NCBI GenBank assembly: GCA_020629515.1
Contig: JAHDDE010000023.1
Location: 1-55,504 of the forward strand
Source: Saprospiraceae bacterium
GTDB taxonomy: Bacteria > Bacteroidota > Bacteroidia > Chitinophagales > Saprospiraceae
Length of the DNA stretch: 55,504 bases
Direction of reading: 5' to 3'
Positions 55,101 to 55,504 of this stretch are shown one piece after another (position 1 is the first letter of the stretch; every line of letters starts with the position of its first letter). The notes below the pieces were generated by a model. That model made no database searches and was not told where the DNA came from. It worked only from the letters and a program-made list of their open reading frames with translations. The translations under genes were made by a program, and so were the position numbers.

Positions 55101-55382
55101 ATAGTAATCTTTGGCCCGATTAAAGTATAACAAACTCAATGAGTCTGTATCATCATGTTCATAATGGACATACCCTCTTAAGATATTAGCTTGTGCCAAC
55201 TCATCTTGTGTTAGCTCGTAGGATACCACAAGACTATCGATTGCGTCTATATTGTTATCTTCTAAATTATACCAGTAGTCACGTTCCAGTTGACTTAACT
55301 TCTCGACAAAAGGAGATTGTTGCGCATTGAGATTAGCGCTAAAAAGAGAAATTAAAAACAATGTATATCTCAGTCGGTTCAT
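52191..55382 (-). CDS. Exported TPR-CHAT domain protease-like protein, paralogue 2
   Basis: A 1063-residue protein with a signal peptide (MNRLRYTLFLISLFSANLNA). Residues 30-500 hold many TPR units (e.g. EKAEGFYDEALEGIATIRG), then a linker coiled coil (about 590-640). The CHAT domain is at about 735-1063, with His in VIHLATHGYF (about H903) and Cys in VVLSACETALGD (about C977). The last ~110 residues are nearly the same as in paralogue 1, whereas the TPR regions differ. It lies between paralogues 1 and 3 with gaps of 2 and 66 bp. Confidence 0.9.
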   Translation of the reverse strand: MNRLRYTLFLISLFSANLNAQQSPFVEKLSQLERDYWYNLEDNNIDAIDSLVVSYELTQDELAQANILRGYVHYEHDDTDSLSLLYFNRAKDYYLSNRDTLSYDYARILIGFAVVSEDHQTIVDYSNKGLKILDEPDDQSLYRALALQELAYHKTYLQKSTGIDSLFNLAESIFINNLGQIHARIGEFHNAKAISLKWRGEYKNAVDAYTKALSMLEVSGGKSRDYANVLRNKAILLRRMHDYRGSEEALLEVIGIFRQLNATDTELYYRTCNSLAIIYNYLEEFEKAEGFYDEALEGIATIRGENSEPYANILHNKSRMIGDLGRIHEAVEMQRIVIEYYKNTAGLDSYNYANSLNSLASTLSSTKEGLEEAYELQKEVLRIFALYFDENHDSYMTCLNNLVFDAFYLGKFDEADQYINQLEDITFSSTDMGRYRESQVYNLRALYYHYQGQDTKATPLFFKTKEVRGDIWPPRHSNSTGLAISTIKSLYNTKAYDKALKMAIENTNYTIDALKAAFEYMSEKEKYAYHQNVIGSFDLLERIGLTTQSTVSMESVYETLLFEKGLHLMSSLRTKEFVLNQGDQKMKDVYASIKESKSQLGKYYEGAQATEEQIDSLKTEIGQKESILAKAYTLFKNEQQSNAVRGSSVYKTLEPGEIIVEFSMIDSNVTRYIAQEELVYTAIVLTHEGPLGFRTLCGAEELGKSVNSHNRNAQYINDLYGGATRGLISNNEEQKSLYELLIEPIQDLLDGAHTIYFAPVGLINRLNLNAIALNEETVLVDNYKMINMMSSRAIVDEPYSGLKGSAYVVGGVDFERFELDTTLIVESARNSEDINFDLVTRSINGNNWKPLKWTIKESQVITDKFRNSGFDVIYRSGVESTEEDFKAIGTNTPSPQVIHLATHGYFISDPESTDSLASNKFELANHPLLRSGLILSGGNHVWSGGESTYLREDGILTAYEISNMNLSNTELVVLSACETALGDIRGSEGVFGLQRAFKMAGVDNIIMSLWQIPDRQTKDFMVTFYEHWLEDGLTIREAFNMTQLEMRDRFYDAHAWAGFVLIE

Positions 55383-55448
55383 AATTTTTCTAACAGTTAT
55401 TAAGCTTGTGAGAACAATAAATATCTTGCACTACTCTCATTTCATTTT

Positions 55449-55504
55449 TTACTCTATTAATACAAACCCAGCCCAAGCATAGGGGTTAAAAAATCGATCT
55501 CGCA
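55449..55504 (-). CDS. Third TPR-CHAT paralogue, C-terminal end only
   Basis: The rightmost 56 bases, read leftward, end in RDRFFNPYAWAGFVLIE and a TAA. This is the same tail as in both complete paralogues (RDRFYDAHAWAGFVLIE). The gene continues beyond the right edge, so the array is longer than this window. Confidence 0.85.
   Translation of the reverse strand, partial: RDRFFNPYAWAGFVLIE

Noticed and set aside
46542-55382. A cytosolic antiviral caspase/CHAT system (CBASS, Avs or type III-E CRISPR like)
   Set aside because: No nucleotide cyclase, STAND ATPase or cas gene is near, and all three complete proteins have signal peptides.
1-55504. tRNA and rRNA genes
   Set aside because: No cloverleaf-like sequences or rRNA-like stretches were noticed in the intergenic gaps on visual reading. 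A tRNAscan run would settle it.

Overview
The window reads as a piece of a Bacteroidota chromosome, probably a marine-type Saprospiria/Lewinella-like lineage; the rank below phylum is a guess. Evidence: it is AT-rich, Shine-Dalgarno sequences are almost absent, promoters match the Bacteroidota -7 box TAnnTTTG, and the families are typical of the phylum (OMP beta-barrel receptor, DUF5916/CBM9 protein, exported 'asparagine synthetase B-like' protein, LVIVD lipoprotein, RskA-type anti-sigma). Coding density is high. I see no tRNA, rRNA, CRISPR array, insertion sequence or prophage.

Positions 1-11935: the start of an unknown leftward gene, a NarL-type response regulator and its 7TM sensor kinase, lpxB, an exported metzincin-like protease, topA, two small unknown proteins, the exported 'AsnB-like' protein and a von Willebrand A membrane protein. 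Positions 11936-12920 are non-coding and hold two tandem copies of a ~376-bp unit. Each copy ends in a leftward intrinsic terminator, and 284 bp are identical between them.

Positions 12921-25480 are mostly a leftward housekeeping block. One overlapping run contains an ATP-grasp protein, coaX, an unknown gene, TerC, ApbE, an exonuclease and a di-haem peroxidase. It is followed by an FAH-family hydrolase, a CBM48-HhH fusion, trpS, ridA, rpmF with its DUF177 partner, fumC, the divergent Mn-type sod, and a 24-codon micro-ORF closed by a terminator. Positions 25576-32464 encode cell-surface proteins: a barrel with an LSM-like head, an LVIVD lipoprotein, a TonB-type receptor and a DUF5916 protein.

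Positions 32563-37592 form a compact leftward cluster for inositol lipids. It has a CDP-alcohol phosphotransferase, an AUR1-like PAP2 enzyme, myo-inositol-phosphate synthase, a PgpA-like phosphatase, GtrA and a lipid kinase. Together these can make phosphatidylinositol and probably inositol phosphoceramide. A di-iron lipid hydroxylase gene diverges from it. Molybdenum-cofactor genes (a MobA fusion, moaC, MOSC), an exported-facing thioredoxin, a YceI lipoprotein, a metallophosphoesterase and a DUF2461 protein follow.

The right end (45173-55504) is the most unusual part. An ECF sigma factor and an RskA-type anti-sigma face a leftward row of one caspase-like/TolB-like/TPR protein and at least three TPR-CHAT proteins. 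All three complete proteases have signal peptides, so they appear to act outside the cytoplasm, unlike the known cytosolic caspase/CHAT immune effectors. The sigma gene has no ordinary start codon; the best fit is ATC at 45173.
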